A stretch of 32,805 nucleotides of DNA from NCBI GenBank assembly GCA_964564735.1, contig CAZMCH010000044.1, positions 1 through 32,805 of the forward strand. Reading direction: 5' to 3'. A program made the translations under genes and the position numbers. Within the stretch, counting starts at the first letter, position 1. Each line of letters starts with the position of its first letter. Shown piece by piece: positions 7,121 through 15,579 of the stretch. The notes under the pieces were generated by a model. The model saw only the letters and a program-made list of their open reading frames with translations. It did no database searches and was not told the origin of the DNA. Origin of the DNA: CAZMCH01 sp964564735 (GTDB taxonomy: Bacteria > Poribacteria > DTPJ01).

Positions 7121-8155
7121 ATGAATCCACGTGAGCGACAGCTTGCAACGATACGACATGAGCCGACAGATAGAATCTCTGTTGATGCGATATGTGTTGA
7201 AAATGTTGCTAATATCGCTAATTACCTGAAAATAGAGCCAAATGCAGTGCTGGATCGACTTGGTATAGATGGTAGAATTATATCCGCTGTTTATCTGAGA
7301 GAAGTCCGAAAGCCTGAAAATGGAATATATTTTACCGAATGGGGAACGCCCAGCACTGGCGATTATGGGTCTTATCGCTTTAATCCGCTTGCAGATACAG
7401 AAAGCGTTTCAGATATAGAAAAATATCCATATCCCGATCCAGCAAATTATGATTTCGATTCTGCTGGAAATGTTGCAAGCGCTTGGGGTGATAAATATGC
7501 CCTTCGTGGTCCTTACTGGAAGCCTTTGTTCTGCCAGACATGTGACCTTTTTGGCATGGAAGAAGCGATGATCAGGATGTTGATTCAACCGAGTATTTTT
7601 GAGGCTGCTTTGGATCGCATCTTTGAACACATCTACGAGTTTTGTAAACGCCTTTTAGATGCTTGCGGGGATTACATGCCTATATTTTGTCTTGGGGATG
7701 ATTTCGCTACTCAAAGAGGACTTATGATTTCACCTGAGCAGTGGCGAAAATTCCTTAAGCCGAGATTTGCCAAGCTATTTGAGCTTGGCAAATCAAGGGG
7801 CAAATTCGTCTGGTTCCATTCCTGCGGTGATATAACATCCATCCTGCCTGATCTGATTGATATAGGCGTTGACGTATGGGAGACAGTTCAACTCCACACA
7901 TTGCCAATGTCCGCAGAGAAACTCAAAAGGGAATATGGCAAGCATATCACGTTCTTTGGTGGGATAAATACTCAAAGGCTTCCCTTTGCAAAGCCCGAAG
8001 AAATATGTGCAGAGGTTATAAACTGCATAAAAATATTGGGCAAAGGCGGAGGATATATCTGCGGACCCGACCATCACATAAAGCCCGATGTATCTGTAGA
8101 AAACACCCTTGCCCTATTTGATACAGCTACAAGCTTCATGGCGCAGACCAAATAA
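7121..8155 (+). CDS. URO-D-fold methyltransferase-like protein with intact zinc motif
   Basis: A protein of 344 aa; aaagggg precedes the ATG. It opens with MNPRERQLATIRHEPTDRI, the usual start of the uroporphyrinogen-decarboxylase superfamily branch that includes corrinoid methyltransferases (MtaA/CmuA type). The zinc set of that branch is present: H233 and C235 in HSCGD, and C314 in GGGYICGPDHH. It is the only one of the four URO-D proteins here with all three. Family knowledge: MtaA-type proteins move methyl groups between a corrinoid protein and coenzyme M; many relatives in uncultured bacteria have no assigned substrate. No corrinoid protein is nearby, so the acceptor is unknown. It follows GH172, suggesting action on a sugar-derived methyl or carboxyl group. 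It is not expected to be haem HemE. Confidence 0.82.
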   Translation: MNPRERQLATIRHEPTDRISVDAICVENVANIANYLKIEPNAVLDRLGIDGRIISAVYLREVRKPENGIYFTEWGTPSTGDYGSYRFNPLADTESVSDIEKYPYPDPANYDFDSAGNVASAWGDKYALRGPYWKPLFCQTCDLFGMEEAMIRMLIQPSIFEAALDRIFEHIYEFCKRLLDACGDYMPIFCLGDDFATQRGLMISPEQWRKFLKPRFAKLFELGKSRGKFVWFHSCGDITSILPDLIDIGVDVWETVQLHTLPMSAEKLKREYGKHITFFGGINTQRLPFAKPEEICAEVINCIKILGKGGGYICGPDHHIKPDVSVENTLALFDTATSFMAQTK

Positions 8156-8570
8156 GCTTTCCTTCCTTATTGAACATAACCAAAGATGACGGTGGGCGCT
8201 TCTCAATCGTTCCCTTGAATCTGCTTGTAACCTCAGAAGTTCCCAATATAAGCCGAGTCTGTGCCTCGCTATCCTTCAGAATCATTCTTGGATTTCCATC
8301 ATCAAGATCGAGAATAACCCTTTGTTTGCCATCTTTTCCATTGATTATAAAATAAGGATCTTTTGATGTAGAGGAAACTGCAAGCACCGCAAAAATCTTT
8401 CCTTGATCATCAACTAAACGAAATTCCTGCGCCTGAACCAATCCTAGTGCTTCTTGACTGCTCTGTGCAACTGCTGTTTTCCCATTAAAAACCTGATTTG
8501 CGATAAATCCGCCCATCAAACCTGATACGATTGATACTGCTAATAATAGAATAAAATCTCTTTTTTTCAT
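8136..8570 (-). CDS. Exported small beta-rich protein, unknown function
   Basis: A protein of 144 aa on the minus strand. The N-terminus (MKKRDFILLLAVSIVSGLMGG) is a signal peptide or membrane anchor, with a possible cleavage near residue 36 (AVAQS). The rest is a repeated strand pattern: EFRLVDDQGKIFAVL, YFIINGKDGKQRVIL, NPRMILKDSEAQTRLIL and LVMFNKEGKLIW. Such short exported proteins with D-x-x-G-K turns are frequent in Poribacteria- and Planctomycetes-like genomes, function unknown to me. The 3' end overlaps the convergent URO-D gene by 20 bases, so no terminator fits between them. A possible promoter is at 8649-8677. Spacing to the start codon includes aggac. Confidence 0.72.
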   Translation of the reverse strand: MKKRDFILLLAVSIVSGLMGGFIANQVFNGKTAVAQSSQEALGLVQAQEFRLVDDQGKIFAVLAVSSTSKDPYFIINGKDGKQRVILDLDDGNPRMILKDSEAQTRLILGTSEVTSRFKGTIEKRPPSSLVMFNKEGKLIWSAP

Positions 8571-8648
8571 TTTTTTGTCCTTTTTTGATGATTATTTGTT
8601 TTCATAAATAGATGCTATTAAACATTAAATCAAATAAATTCTAATTCA

Positions 8649-8677
8649 AAGATAGCATAAATTCAATAAAATGACAA
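8649..8677 (-). promoter_or_regulatory. Possible sigma70-type promoter for the exported protein gene
   Basis: On the minus strand TTGTCA (8672-8677) and TATCTT (8649-8654) are exactly 17 bases apart, about 80 bases before the start codon at 8570. An alternative pair, TTGAAT and TAGAAT, overlaps it. The region is AT-rich, so chance matches are likely. Confidence 0.35.
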
Positions 8678-8776
8678 GGATATTTAAATCAAACATGCTT
8701 CTTTGATATTAATAGTTTTGGTAGATACTGACTTATTCATTCATTATTTTCACTTTGCTATTTTGCAATATATGTT

Positions 8777-9082
8777 ATAATTAATGTGAGTTCGACGTAA
8801 AGAATTGTATTTACCACCAAGACACAAAGGCACAAAGCAAGAAATAAGATTGAAGTTTTTTAACGTTGCAAAAAAGGAATAGACCGCTGATTTTCGCTGA
8901 CTGTGTAACGCTGATTGTCTCTGATTTTTTAAACAGATGAAATCAGAGGATATAATATTGAAAATAAATGGTTTTCTTGTAAAAATACAATGTTAAAGAT
9001 TTAATCTTTAATCCCTTTGATACTTTGTGTTTTAGTGCCTTTGTGGTTCATTCTTATATCGAACTGACGTTATAATTATGAT
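8777..9082. mobile_element. MITE-like element with nested inverted repeats, no coding capacity
   Basis: Inner arms 8813-8837 (accaccaagacacaaagg...) and 9023-9047 are inverted at 20 of 25 positions. Outer arms share ataatta and agttcga (near 8777-8795 and 9059-9080). Inside lie cgctgattttcgctga and a perfect 8-bp inverted repeat, ttaaagat/atctttaa, at 8993-9011. The inner arm sequence is the same family as the ends around the GxxExxY gene at 18799-19273. I infer a non-autonomous, internally different relative. Confidence 0.65.
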
Positions 9083-9146
9083 TAGTGATCTCTAAATTGT
9101 AATTTGGATTAGGGATTTACAACTTTTTCATGAAAGGAATATATAA

Positions 9147-10208
9147 ATGAAACCAGTAAAATTAGGGGTGATAGGTTGTGGAGTTATTGGACCACATCAT
9201 CTATCATCAGCATCAAAATCACCAGAAATAGAGCTTGTTGCAATCGCTGATCTGATTGAAGATAACCTCAAAAAAGCGTCTGAACAATACAAACCAAAAA
9301 AGACATATACAAACGGTCTTGATTTAATAAATGATCCAGATGTCGAGGCTGTTGTGCTTGCTTTCCCAACGGTAGGAAGATTCAAAATGGCAATAGAAGC
9401 ATTTTCAAAAGGCAAGCATGTTCTAACTGAAAAGCCTGTTGCAATGAATGCAGATCAGGTCAAACAAATGATCAAGGCACGAGGCAATCTTATAGCAGGC
9501 TGTTGTTCGTCGAGGTATCGCTTTATTGAAGGGGCAAAGATAGTTACTGATTTTGTTGCAAGCGGTGCTTTAGGAGATTTGAGGGTGGTTCGTTGTAGAA
9601 ATATCGGAGCATGTGGCGAAGAACCGACAACTCCAAGACCAGAATGGCGATTAAAAAAGGCTCTCAATGGCGGAGGAATCTTAGTTAATTGGGGATGCTA
9701 TGATCTTGATTATTTACTTGGCATAACAGGCTGGTTGCTGAAACCGCAAACCGCATTTGCACAAACATGGACGATTCCACCACAATTTGAATCACATATT
9801 GCGCCGGGTTCCGATGCGGAAACACATTATACAGCGATGATTAGATGTGAAGGCGGAACTATATTGGAAATAGAAAGAGGCGAATACATGCCAACCGCAA
9901 CTGAAGATGCATGGCAAATAATCGGAACAAAAGGATCGCTTCGTCTAACAATGGTTACCTCTAATCCTAAAAAAATTATTCATGATGATACATCTAAGGA
10001 AAAGGGCGTAATGACAAAAATATTGTGGGAAGGTAACGAAAATGACGCAATGGTTCATGCGGGACCTGTGTTAGACTTTGCTCAGGCAATACAAGAAAAA
10101 CGACAACCAAAAACAAGCCTAGAAAATGCTTTTATTATACAATCTATTACTGATGCAATTTATGCTTCTGCAAGCAATGGAAAAGCTGTTGAAGTCGAAA
10201 CTTTATAA
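9147..10208 (+). CDS. Gfo/Idh/MocA family oxidoreductase
   Basis: A protein of 353 aa. The N-terminal Rossmann motif GVIGCGVIG is at residues 7-15, and the family E-K-P motif (TEKPVAM) has E95, K96 and P97. The C-terminal half has the usual beta-sheet domain, with GGGILVNWGCYDLDYLLGI as the substrate and dimer region. Family knowledge: NAD(P)-dependent oxidation or reduction of sugars, inositols or their acids in the cytoplasm. aaagga precedes the ATG. The isomerase gene follows after 19 bases, so the two are probably one operon: oxidation of a sugar at one carbon followed by isomerisation or epimerisation. The substrate cannot be named from sequence. Confidence 0.9.
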   Translation: MKPVKLGVIGCGVIGPHHLSSASKSPEIELVAIADLIEDNLKKASEQYKPKKTYTNGLDLINDPDVEAVVLAFPTVGRFKMAIEAFSKGKHVLTEKPVAMNADQVKQMIKARGNLIAGCCSSRYRFIEGAKIVTDFVASGALGDLRVVRCRNIGACGEEPTTPRPEWRLKKALNGGGILVNWGCYDLDYLLGITGWLLKPQTAFAQTWTIPPQFESHIAPGSDAETHYTAMIRCEGGTILEIERGEYMPTATEDAWQIIGTKGSLRLTMVTSNPKKIIHDDTSKEKGVMTKILWEGNENDAMVHAGPVLDFAQAIQEKRQPKTSLENAFIIQSITDAIYASASNGKAVEVETL

Positions 10209-10227
10209 AATTAAATTGGAGGGGAAA

Positions 10228-11013
10228 ATGAAATATTCTTTTATGACATTCTCATGTCCTGAATTAAGCATGAGTGAAGTTTTGGCTACTGCAAAAAAAT
10301 TCGGCTATGACGGAGTTGAGCCAAGAATTGACGCAAATCATAAACACGGCGTTGAAACTGGCGCAAGTGCTGATAAACGAAAAGAAATAAAACAACAGGC
10401 AGTTGATAGTGGAATATCTATTGCCTGTGTCGCAACATCATGCGTCTATGCTAACCCAGAAACAGCACAACAGAATGTCGATTATACTTTAAAGTGCATT
10501 GACCTTGCTTCTGACATCGGATCATCAACGATACGTGTATTTGGTGGGCAAATAGGGAAAGGTCTGAGTCGTGAATCTGCAATTGAATTAGTCGCCAAAT
10601 CGCTTAAAGCTGTCGCTGATCATGCAAGCCAAAGAGGCGTAACTGTCTGTATGGAAACACATGACGATTGGTGTAATCCTGCTCATGTCGCAGAAGTTAT
10701 GAAGATAGTAAACCATCCATCAATTGCTGTTAATTGGGATATTATGCACCCGGTCAGGGTTGGTTTTGCAACAATGGATCAGGCTTTTGAGACACTAAAA
10801 TCTTGGATAAGACATCTTCATGTCCACGATGCAAAGCCCGAAACAACAGACCTAGTTCCTATTGGAACAGGTGGATATGACCACAAAAGAGCAATTGAGT
10901 TATTATTGACGATTTCCTATAATGGTTATATAAGCGGGGAATGGATTAGTTGGAGTGACCCTTATGAAATCCATTTACCAAGAGAATTGGCGACCCTTAG
11001 GAGCTATGAGTAA
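10228..11013 (+). CDS. Sugar phosphate isomerase/epimerase (xylose isomerase-like TIM barrel)
   Basis: The frame is open upstream into the previous gene, but ATG 10228 with ggagggg before it is the real start, giving 261 aa. Opening MKYSFMTFSCPELSMSEVLA with GYDGVEPRID is typical of the AP-endonuclease-2-like TIM barrel. Likely metal ligands are E in VCMETHDD, D in VNWDIMHP, H in LHVHDAKPE, and E in ISGEWI. Family knowledge: divalent-metal isomerases or epimerases of sugars or keto-sugars, commonly paired with MocA dehydrogenases as here. It ends the operon; the following 278 bases hold only a small hairpin repeat. Confidence 0.87.
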   Translation: MKYSFMTFSCPELSMSEVLATAKKFGYDGVEPRIDANHKHGVETGASADKRKEIKQQAVDSGISIACVATSCVYANPETAQQNVDYTLKCIDLASDIGSSTIRVFGGQIGKGLSRESAIELVAKSLKAVADHASQRGVTVCMETHDDWCNPAHVAEVMKIVNHPSIAVNWDIMHPVRVGFATMDQAFETLKSWIRHLHVHDAKPETTDLVPIGTGGYDHKRAIELLLTISYNGYISGEWISWSDPYEIHLPRELATLRSYE

Positions 11014-11100
11014 TGCGTGATAAATAAGTATTTCATATTGCAATCATTATAAATGCAATAAACCTAATTCCAGAATGAACTTTCTAATTTGATATAAGCA

Positions 11101-11160
11101 GAAAATCCTTCACTTCGTTCAGAATAATATTGCGCTGTTATTTTGAGCGAAGTGAAAAAA
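11101..11160. repeat. Dispersed intergenic repeat, copy 3, folding as a hairpin
   Basis: Arms ttcacttcgttcagaataa (11109-11127) and its near complement at 11138-11156 pair at 17 of 19 positions. The core is related to the repeats at 3878-3960 and 4134-4218 (ccttcacttcg, then gagcgaagtg). It lies between the isomerase gene and the secreted propeller gene. Confidence 0.7.
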
Positions 11161-11291
11161 ACTTCATAATTCAAAAATGTAAAATTTTTCTGGGAATAAG
11201 CAGGCTTAAAAAGCGGAAATAGGACTCTTTATGAGATGGGTTTTGAGTATTCAAAAACAACATAATAAACTGGTTTTGAGGAAGGTTGTGT

Positions 11292-12677
11292 ATGGTTCAT
11301 AAATACAAATTTTTTATGTTTATTTTCGTTATAATACTTATTTTTCCAATAAAGACCTTTGGTGCATGGCCAGAAGATCCCGCAACAGGTGTTCCGATCT
11401 GCACTGCCGATGGTATACAAGAGCATCCTAGAATTACAACAGATGGAGCAGGCGGGGCAATAATCGTATGGCAAGATATGTCATCTTCGTCTTCCGACAT
11501 ATATGCTCAAAGGATAGATGCGCGTGGTCAGGTGCGATGGACAAAAGACGGTGTTGCTGTTTGCATTGAAAAAGGCAATCAATGGCATCCAAATATCGTT
11601 AGCGATGGTGAAGGTGGGGCTATAATTGCTTGGTGGGATGGCAAAGTCAGCTACACTGAGACAGACATATATGCACAAAGGATTAATGCAGATGGCAAGA
11701 TTCTATGGAAAGCAGGTGGTATTCCTATCTGTAAAGCGTCCGGGGCGCAACAAGAACATGATATGATAGCCGATGGCGCAGGTGGTGCGATAATCGTCTG
11801 GCATGATTATCGAAATGCCAATATTGCCCGTGATGTATATGCCCAAAGAGTTAATGCAAAAGGCAAAACCCTATGGACTAATGATGGCGTTGCTGTGTCA
11901 AAAGTAAAAAATGACCAAGTTTATCCCAATCTCGTAAGTGATGGTGCTGGTGGGGCTATTATTGCTTGGCATGATGGACGTGATGACAGCGGAGATGTCT
12001 ATGCACAACACCTTGATGCAAAAGGAAATCCCCTTTGGGAAAAAGATGGTATACCAATATGTAAAATGTTTGGTAGTCAGCTTTATCCTGCAATCGCCCA
12101 AGATGGCTTTGGAGGCGCAATTATAACTTGGATGGATGATAGAAACGGAGGTAATTGGGATGTTTATGCGCAAAGAATTGATGCAAAAGGGAAAATTCTT
12201 TGGCTTGATGATTGTGTTCCTGTATGCACAGCCAATCTTGATCAATATGATTATTCAGTCTTTGGAGATAACAAAGGTGGAGCATTTATAGCTTGGCGAG
12301 ATATGCGCGATGAAAACTGGCGAATATATGCTCAAAGAATCGATGCAGAAGGGAATCCAGCTTGGAAAAAAGACGGAATCCTCGTGAGTATAGAAAAAGG
12401 AAGCCAATATAATCCAAATATGGTCAGTGATGGTGCTGATGGAGTTATTATTACATGGTGGGATGCTCGTGATGTTGTTGCTGATATATATGCACAGCGT
12501 ATCGATTCAAAGGGTAATTCTCTTTGGGTAAAAGGTGGAGCAGGAGTATGTATCGCAGAAGGTGGTCAGCAAGACCCCTATCCTATCAATAGTGGTATTG
12601 GAAGTGCAATTATCGTATGGTGGGATAAGCGCAGAATTGATGCTGATATATATGCCCAAAGGATATTTTCGGAATAA
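11292..12677 (+). CDS. Secreted eight-repeat beta-propeller-like protein
   Basis: A TTG at 11286 is possible, but ATG 11292 with gaggaagg six bases before it is preferred, giving 461 aa. Residues 1-24 are a signal peptide ending near KTFGA. The rest is eight repeats of about 50-57 residues, each with a [DR]-x-YAQ-[RH] strand, D-x-x-G turn, LW, G-[IV]-x-[VI]-C, and GGAIIVW-x-D. The first repeat starts at WPEDPATG and the last ends QRIFSE, which would let the two ends complete one blade. No Cys cluster or sorting domain is seen. Family knowledge: such repeats are frequent in exported proteins of WOR-3-like and related phyla; role unknown, possibly binding at the cell surface. It sits immediately upstream of polysaccharide genes. 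Confidence 0.82.
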   Translation: MVHKYKFFMFIFVIILIFPIKTFGAWPEDPATGVPICTADGIQEHPRITTDGAGGAIIVWQDMSSSSSDIYAQRIDARGQVRWTKDGVAVCIEKGNQWHPNIVSDGEGGAIIAWWDGKVSYTETDIYAQRINADGKILWKAGGIPICKASGAQQEHDMIADGAGGAIIVWHDYRNANIARDVYAQRVNAKGKTLWTNDGVAVSKVKNDQVYPNLVSDGAGGAIIAWHDGRDDSGDVYAQHLDAKGNPLWEKDGIPICKMFGSQLYPAIAQDGFGGAIITWMDDRNGGNWDVYAQRIDAKGKILWLDDCVPVCTANLDQYDYSVFGDNKGGAFIAWRDMRDENWRIYAQRIDAEGNPAWKKDGILVSIEKGSQYNPNMVSDGADGVIITWWDARDVVADIYAQRIDSKGNSLWVKGGAGVCIAEGGQQDPYPINSGIGSAIIVWWDKRRIDADIYAQRIFSE

Positions 12678-12680
12678 TAT

Positions 12681-14090
12681 ATGATCTCTACAAAAGCCTT
12701 TATCATACAACAAAAATCAAATATAAAAATAGCCTTAATATTTCCAACATTAATAATATTAGGTGCGTCATTAGCGATATTTGCTGATTCGCATTTATTG
12801 ATTATTCCATTTTTGGGTATTCTAGCATTAGCGACATTTACAGCCCTTGATTATGCTTTATATATATTAGTTGCATTTTTGCCATTCTCTTTCAGATTTA
12901 TTATGATGTCTGGAACAGAAATGCAAGTTCCAACAGAGCCACTCCTTGCCATAATGGCTGTTGCTTTTATTTTAAGATGGGTAATAATGAAAAAAAAAGG
13001 TGAACTGCCGAAATTTCCCCTCCGAATACCTATGCTCATATATGCTTCTGGTGTATGTTTATCCTTAATTAATACGAATTATTTATACGCATCAATAAAG
13101 GGCGGATTCAGGGCTTTGGCGTACATGATGCTGTCTGTTATAGTTTTTAGCGTAATAAATGATAGAAATCGACTCAAAAAGCTATTTATTACATCAATTG
13201 TTTCTGCTAGTATAGCTGTTGCATGGACAATAATTTTTCTTATCGATAGAATCGAGCTATGGAGATATTCAACCGCCTACGAGGGATTGCCATTCACGAG
13301 TTATGCGCATTATGGCTCTTTTGTTGTAGCAATATTGATGATTCTAATGGCAAGGGCAATATATGACAAAGGCATATATGATAGAATAGCATGGAGAGGA
13401 TTGCTTATACTCTACGGAGTCGCAATCTGTTTATGCTTTTCAAGGGGTGTCTGGCTGGCTTTTATTGTCTCTATTGGCTTTTTATTTTTCCAGCGATCGG
13501 AAGGAATACGTAGCAAAAAGTTCCTTATAATTGCTGGTTCGGTTGTTTTTCTTGTATTTATTCTTAGTATTCCGCAATTATCTCACATGGTTGTATCCAG
13601 AGCAAGCACGATATTTAGTCTTAGCTATGGCTCAAATAGAGAACGATTGTTGAGATGGGCAACCGCCTTTGCCATGTTTCTAAAACATCCAATATTTGGT
13701 GCTGGATACGGGTCATTTGCTTTTTCATTTATCAATAATCCAGAAATATTGGGTGCAAAAAGCGTATATGGTATGGGCGCACATAGCGAATATTTACAGG
13801 TTCTTGCAGAAACGGGTATTATCGGCTTTATTGGCTGGATAGGCATAATAGGATATTTCTTTTGGCATGGTTTTCGGCTTCTTAGAGAGATTGACAAAGA
13901 CAAAATGCTATGGCGTTCACTTATAATAGGTATTATGTCAGCGGAATTTGCCTTGTTGACGCATTTCTTTGTCAATAATCTGGTTCAATCCTATATAGTC
14001 GGTGTTCCTTTCTGGCTTCTAATGGGGCTTCTTCCTGCCATTGGAAATATCGCAAAGATAGAAAAAGAGGTTGACGATGATTCAGCATAG
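12681..14090 (+). CDS. O-antigen ligase/polymerase family membrane protein (Wzy/WaaL-like)
   Basis: A protein of 469 aa with about 11-12 membrane segments. The C-terminal half has the O-antigen ligase family pattern: SNRERLLRWATAFAMF, then HPIFGAGYGSF, then the periplasmic GAHSEYLQVLAETGIIGFIGW. That His is the conserved family residue. Family knowledge: it polymerises or transfers lipid-linked glycans at the periplasmic face of the inner membrane. It starts 3 bases after the secreted propeller gene and overlaps the flippase gene, so the polysaccharide genes form a tight operon. The ribosome site is weak, which suggests translational coupling. Ligase and polymerase cannot be told apart from the sequence alone. 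Confidence 0.85.
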   Translation: MISTKAFIIQQKSNIKIALIFPTLIILGASLAIFADSHLLIIPFLGILALATFTALDYALYILVAFLPFSFRFIMMSGTEMQVPTEPLLAIMAVAFILRWVIMKKKGELPKFPLRIPMLIYASGVCLSLINTNYLYASIKGGFRALAYMMLSVIVFSVINDRNRLKKLFITSIVSASIAVAWTIIFLIDRIELWRYSTAYEGLPFTSYAHYGSFVVAILMILMARAIYDKGIYDRIAWRGLLILYGVAICLCFSRGVWLAFIVSIGFLFFQRSEGIRSKKFLIIAGSVVFLVFILSIPQLSHMVVSRASTIFSLSYGSNRERLLRWATAFAMFLKHPIFGAGYGSFAFSFINNPEILGAKSVYGMGAHSEYLQVLAETGIIGFIGWIGIIGYFFWHGFRLLREIDKDKMLWRSLIIGIMSAEFALLTHFFVNNLVQSYIVGVPFWLLMGLLPAIGNIAKIEKEVDDDSA

Positions 14091-15561
14091 AGAGCGAAGC
14101 AGTATCCTTAGAAACGCCTCTTTTCTCTTTATTGCTCATATCGCTGGACGGATTCTGTCATTTATATTGACGATAATTCTGCCGAAATATCTCGTCGGTG
14201 GATTTGACGATCTGGGTAAATATTTCTTTGCCCTATGGCTAACTAATCTATTATCAAGTGTAACAGAATTAGGATTACATACTCCACTTATCCGCAATTT
14301 AGCTTCTGATAGATCAAAATCTCGCCTGCTTATTAGTAATGCTTTCGCAATCAGAATTGTCTTATCAATAATTACGTTGTTAATACTTGTCTTAATTGTA
14401 TCGTTAAAATATCCCGATGACGTTGGTTTATTAATTTATATTATCGGAATTAGCGAAGTAATTAATGCCTTTGCGCAGTTGTTTAGATGCACTTTTAGGG
14501 CTTATGAAAATATGGGTTATGAGGCTTTGGGAGTGATAATAGAAAGGACTGCGGTTTTTTTAATTGGGATATGGTTAGTTATTATGGGATATGGTATTGT
14601 TACATTTGGAGTTGTCGTTTTGATTGCAAGCGTTATAAATCTATCATTTACTAGCTATATTATGTTAACTAAATTTACAAAACTAGACCTGAAATCAATA
14701 AAATTTGGCATATCCATTGATCTATTAAAACAATCATTGCCTTATGCAATAGGTGGAATCTTATATATGGCTTATTTTCGTGTTGATGGTGTTCTATTAA
14801 AAAATATGCTTGGTTCAGAAGGCAATTTGGCAATGGGTTGGTATGGGACAGGATACAGCTTTGTTAATGCACTTACGATTATTCCCGGTGCTTTTTCTGG
14901 TGCAATCATGCCTGTAATGTCAAGGACATTTGCATCATCAAGGACTATAGAACTAGATAATCTATATACAAGGTCAATGAAATTGATGTTTATGATAGGA
15001 TTGCCACTGGCAATAGGAATAACATTTCTGGCTGATGATATAATTGAGATATTATATCCCCTATCCCGTTTTGAGCTTCGTGATCAAGAGGCATTAATCA
15101 TAATATTGAAAGTGCTTATATGGTCAGGGATGCTACTTTTTATGAATTTCGCTATTACAACGCTTTATCGAGCAACGGATTCACGAAAGGCATATACAAT
15201 AATAACCGCACTGAGCCTTTGTGTAAATATCATCTCAAATATTATACTTATACCAAAATATAGTTATTTAGGCGCATCAATATCAATGATAATTTCTGAA
15301 TCTGTTTTCTTTGTTTGTGGTGCGGTTCATGTTCAAAAATACATTTGTAAGATGAAAGATGCCTTTTCAATAGGAAAAATTATAATTGCATCTATAATTC
15401 TTACTTTGATTTTATATGCCTTTAAGAATATAATATTGATAAATCAGTATATTCATCTTATCATAACTTTTGTCGTGGCAATGGTAGTATATTCTGCTTT
15501 TATTTTATTGACCAAGACATTGAATAAAGAAGATATTGCAATGATAAAGCATGAAACGTGA
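14077..15561 (+). CDS. Polysaccharide flippase (Wzx/RfbX-like, MOP superfamily)
   Basis: TTG 14071 is in frame, but ATG 14077 with agagg six bases before it is preferred, giving 494 aa and a 14-base overlap with the previous gene. It has about 14 hydrophobic segments. The N-terminal NASFLFIAHIAGRILSFIL, then LGKYFFALWLTNLL and LGLHTPLIRNLASD, are typical of the polysaccharide-transport MOP families. IILKVLIWSGMLLF and LIPKYSYLGASISM near residues 340-400 also fit. Family knowledge: it flips lipid-linked oligosaccharide across the inner membrane. Together with the ligase-like gene before it and the GT4 gene after it, it forms a capsule or O-antigen export set. Confidence 0.87.
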   Translation: MIQHRERSSILRNASFLFIAHIAGRILSFILTIILPKYLVGGFDDLGKYFFALWLTNLLSSVTELGLHTPLIRNLASDRSKSRLLISNAFAIRIVLSIITLLILVLIVSLKYPDDVGLLIYIIGISEVINAFAQLFRCTFRAYENMGYEALGVIIERTAVFLIGIWLVIMGYGIVTFGVVVLIASVINLSFTSYIMLTKFTKLDLKSIKFGISIDLLKQSLPYAIGGILYMAYFRVDGVLLKNMLGSEGNLAMGWYGTGYSFVNALTIIPGAFSGAIMPVMSRTFASSRTIELDNLYTRSMKLMFMIGLPLAIGITFLADDIIEILYPLSRFELRDQEALIIILKVLIWSGMLLFMNFAITTLYRATDSRKAYTIITALSLCVNIISNIILIPKYSYLGASISMIISESVFFVCGAVHVQKYICKMKDAFSIGKIIIASIILTLILYAFKNIILINQYIHLIITFVVAMVVYSAFILLTKTLNKEDIAMIKHET

Positions 15562-15579
15562 TGAATCTTAAGGAAATAT

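Larger units (their letters stand above)
8571..9146. other. 576-base gene-free spacer
   Basis: The stretch separates divergent genes. It holds a candidate minus-strand promoter at 8649-8677 and the MITE-like element at 8777-9082, leaving little else. No open frame of interest is seen. The last 60 bases before ATG 9147 contain an aaagga ribosome site. Confidence 0.6.
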
